64,000 nucleotides of DNA, from the NCBI GenBank assembly GCA_021904315.1, contig CM038918.1, positions 8,509,349 through 8,573,348 on the forward strand, given 5' to 3'. The DNA comes from Sphagnum magellanicum. Lineage: Eukaryota; Streptophyta; Sphagnopsida; Sphagnales; Sphagnaceae. This document shows positions 60,860 to 64,000 of this stretch, piece after piece. The position numbers were made by a program, and so were the translations under genes. The notes under the pieces were generated by a model. It saw only the letters and a program-made list of their open reading frames with translations. It ran no database searches and was not told the DNA's origin. The number at the start of each line of letters is the position of its first letter. Position 1 is the first letter of the stretch.

Positions 60860-61600
60860 CTATAATTCATTTTCTACATGAAACATGACAATGTTTGCAT
60901 CTATGATGCATTTTTATGGAAATGGTTGAAAAGTGTAGTTTGTGAAGATGTCATCTTCATTGCCAAGTGCATCAATGGTGCAATTGGGGACGAAATCTAA
61001 TGACCCACAATAAAAAAACAAATTATGTTGGGCATTGTTATACCATAGTTTTACAGTTGCATTGGGTTCATTGATGGCATCCATACTTGCAAACTCTAAA
61101 ACGATGTCGCCCATAGGATTTAATTCAATGGGCACAAGAACATGTACTTGATGAACAACACCGTGGTGTTGATCACCTACAAGGCCTATTCATTTACTTG
61201 GATTTTGGGTATCCAAGTTATTACCATGATGTTACTATTTTGCACCAATTTGAATTGCATAAGGGCATTCATTTTTTGTGCATGATGATGGGTACTTTGA
61301 GTACTTGTTTCGGGACCGTGGTTACCTAAACAAGGAGATGTTCATTATGAGGAAGATTGGAAGGTGTGAAGTAAGGTTAACCACAATGTTATCAATGCTT
61401 TAAAAAAAATGCATGTTGGGTATAGTGCCAATGGAATGGGGGATTGATGGATTGAAAAGGAAAATGGAAATGATTGATGAAGAGGTTTGGGTCCACAAAA
61501 CTTGAATACACGCATTTGTTCATAGCTACAATTATTTTTACAAACTATCTATACAAACCACTAAAAGTAAAATCAAAATTTACAACTAGTGTTTGCAACT
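60860..61600 (+). mobile_element. Decayed HARBI1-like (PIF/Harbinger, DDE_Tnp_4) transposase
   Basis: In three plus-strand frames the family landmarks appear in order. IGFIDGIHT at about 61049-61075 carries the first catalytic Asp. GLFIYLDFGYPSYYHDVTIL at about 61181-61240 follows. GYFEYLFRDRGYLNKEMFIM then RKIGRCEV at 61290-61373 follows, then MEWGIDGLKRK at about 61431-61463 (catalytic Glu) and MMKRFGSTKLEYTHLF at 61474-61521. The DDE residues are still seen. At least one stop (after IGFIDGIHTCKL) and three frame changes break the gene. It is a DNA transposon relic. Terminal repeats were not found. Confidence 0.82.
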
Positions 61601-61833
61601 TTTTTTTAATCACAAGTAATGTTTTGCAACTATTTTCACATTCATCACTTAGAACAAATTGTAAGCGCCAATTAATTGCAAGTGACATGATATCAACAAT
61701 GACATCATCAAATTTGGATGAAATTTACGGTCAACGAATAGAAAGGACCTTTGACCAAATCATATAAATACAACTTATGTGGGCACATTTTTTCACCTAT
61801 AGTTCTAATTATTTTAATAACCTATCAAAGTTT

Positions 61834-61998
61834 ACCACATGGCACTTGGGATAAATTAAACCACATGGTAGTTAAGTTATGTCATGCCACATGTAACTTA
61901 GGATAGACTAGGCCACATGGCACCTAGGTTAGGTTTGTGCCATGTGTCACCTAAGGTAGGCCTAGGGTCTAATAGCTTATGTGGCACCTAGGTTAAAT
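61834..61998 (+). repeat. Degenerate tandem repeat of CCACATGGCACCTAGGTTA type
   Basis: ccacatggcacttgggat, ccacatggtagttaagtt, ccacatgtaacttaggat, ccacatggcacctaggtt, ccatgtgtcacctaaggt and atgtggcacctaggttaa follow one another at roughly 25-30 base spacing. Confidence 0.75.
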
Positions 61999-61999
61999 C

Positions 62000-64000
62000 C
62001 TACTCCACCTTGTATGCGACATACACAACCTTTCACATTGTAAAAGGAATGAGTTGTGTTACCTTGGTTTTATTTTTGTATAGATAACAAATGGTGGTTT
62101 TAGGCAATGCACATGGTGTTCAATTGGGTGGATTCCACAATATGGTGGCTTCCTTTCTCCAACCATGGTGCCTTTGCCACATGAATATTCAAGAAGTTTC
62201 TTCCTTGCTTCCACCTTAACATAATCAAGTTCATCCATACTTGAATTCCCCATAAACATCCACACAATATGTGTCATAATTGTGCCTTTGCCATATAGTC
62301 TTTAGGTCTCTTTGAGCAACTATTGGGTTTGGGTCTCAAAGTCAATGTCTTTTTATGTTACAATCATGTCTTTTTGAACTTTTATTTCTAGGTCTCTAAG
62401 TCTCTATGTCTATTTGGGAAATTTCTCTTTCTTGGTTTCTTTTTGTTTGTTTTGGCCCTTCTTTTATTTATTTTTCCATGTCTTCATGTGTTTTTGTGTC
62501 TCAATATGTTATTGTCCCATAATCCTTGTGTTCAAACTATGTTTGGGTCTCTACATTTCTTTAGATTATTTATTTTTATCTTTTTGTGTATCTCTGGGTC
62601 TATCTATATGTCTATCCATGTTTCTATTTGTGTTTGAATAATTGATCAGGTTTCTTTCCAGGATTGATGCAAAGTTGGGTGGACCAATTTGGCACAAAAC
62701 TAAAGTCCCTATTTATTCAAAAAAATGGTCAAATTTTGGAAATTACAACTAGTTTACACTAGTTTACATTGGTTTCCTCCATATTTTTTCCATGTCATTA
62801 ATGGCATATCTAGAGTTTCTATTTCTTTAAACATCTAAGCAAAAAAATCATAAAATATTTCTTCTTCCAATATGATATGGACTTATGAAAAAATGTTCAT
62901 GATTAGCCCATTCAAAAGTCCATAAGTATAATTTTCAAATTCAACTCATTATTTATTTTGTTCCTACACTTCTTTGATATGATATTTTACTAATTCCAAG
63001 TCCCTAACACACACCCCATCAATCAATAGACTATAACATAGTCCACATAAAAATGATAGTCAAAGGTGTAGTCCATGAGTTTTGAGTTCAAAAGTCCATG
63101 GCTTTTACGATTTAAAAAAAATTCTAAAATGATTTTGTGCATCATGTAAATATTCAAGTTAAAATCTTTAAACCAAGTCCATCTTAATAAATTTTAAAGC
63201 CTATAAAGTGACATGGACATTGCAATGACAAGCACAAGGCATAATTGGTGGGCATGACACCCAAATTGGTCCACCCAACCATGCATCGACCCTCCCTAAC
63301 CTAAACCTAATTTTTATACCTAAATGCATGACCCCAAAAAAAATAGGTCATTCTCCCCAATAGTGTTCATAGGATTTGAATAACTCCAAGACTAAACATA
63401 AAAAAAGTTACTAACTTGTAAACATGCTACATATTTGTTGTTGTTCATGAACTATTAAAGACTTACTACATATCCTCCTTTTGTTACAACTTGTAAAAGG
63501 TCAATCTTCCTTACACTCTAGAATTTTGCAAACCCAAAGATCCAAGAAAAATAAGACAAAAACATTCAAAAGAAAATTTATAAGCATAAGGATAAAAATG
63601 TGCAATAAAATGACTAATATTTAACCCTATGTTTCTCTATCCAAGCTTGCCTCTAACCTCAAGGCTTAAACCTAAACATATATCTTAATGATGATAGGAA
63701 ACTAACTTGTAAAATCATTCATGCAATTATACTAAGCTACTAGAAACATGTTACATACTTGCTGAATTGCTAGAAACCTATTGCTTTTATTGCATAAATC
63801 ATAAAGATTTAGGATTTAAGTTCCTTGGTTTATGTATTAAACCAAATAACACCTAATAAATTCATGGTTTTAATTAGCATTGAAATTGCAAACCTAGGGG
63901 CTATTGACATGTTTACATTAGAAGTGACCACATTAGAAATGCAGTAATTTAACATCAAAATTGATGACATAAAAAATGAGAATTCATCAACATTAAAAAT
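62000..64000. other. AT-rich desert at the window end, with a pyrimidine-rich tract
   Basis: No gene recognised. From about 62290 to 62640 the plus strand is rich in tctatgtctatttg-like words, a low-complexity tract. A 72-codon minus-strand frame at 62059-62277 looks less biased than its surroundings but matches nothing I know. Confidence 0.5.

Noticed and set aside
62059-62277. A 72-codon minus-strand frame near the transposase relic
   Set aside because: Fairly unbiased but unrecognised; too short to call a gene or a second transposon protein.
1-64000. CRISPR arrays, bacterial operons, organelle DNA insertions
   Set aside because: No regular spacer arrays, no ribosome-binding-site-led gene clusters, and no recognisable plastid or mitochondrial genes were seen.

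Overview
This looks like nuclear DNA of a land plant: intron-containing genes with canonical GT-AG junctions, a eukaryotic tRNA-Thr with internal promoter boxes, plant-specific protein families, and long AT-rich deserts full of decayed repeats. The species cannot be read directly. The COI1 gene carries valine where seed-plant COI1 has alanine in the hormone pocket, which is the Marchantia state, so a bryophyte, lycophyte or fern is a reasonable guess. Seed plants are not excluded.

Layout. 1-4.9 kb is an AT-rich desert, followed by a purine-rich minisatellite and an unidentified, interrupted coding-like stretch (5.3-6.15 kb). From 6.2 to 20.3 kb is a gene island with three genes on the minus strand: a TraB-like membrane protein (2 exons, 687 codons), a metallo-beta-lactamase-fold protein with an N-terminal Cys4 knuckle (5 exons, 280 codons) and an MBD10/11-type methyl-CpG-binding-domain protein (5 coding exons, 421 codons). 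A tRNA-Thr(AGU) gene lies between the last two. From 20.3 to 42 kb is a gene desert of about 30% GC or less by eye, built of nested and duplicated repeats. It holds three copies of a short inverted-repeat element whose ends are each flanked by a 4-bp direct repeat. From 42 to 54 kb is a second island: an intact three-exon COI1 jasmonate receptor gene on the plus strand, then, after about 4 kb of nothing recognisable, an intron-retaining C-terminal fragment of an HDA19-like class I histone deacetylase on the minus strand, bordered by a clear 373-bp MITE. From 54 to 64 kb is desert again, with a long foldback element, degenerate satellites and a decayed HARBI1/PIF-Harbinger transposase.

How the genes relate. 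Nothing is operon-like. COI1 is the F-box receptor of an SCF ubiquitin ligase that senses jasmonates; the MBD protein is chromatin-associated; the TraB-like and MBL-fold proteins are housekeeping-type genes of uncertain function. The most notable points are the 4-bp-TSD transposon family with nested insertion and a paralogous empty site, the valine pocket of COI1, and a telo-box-bearing 116-bp minisatellite inside the TraB-like intron.
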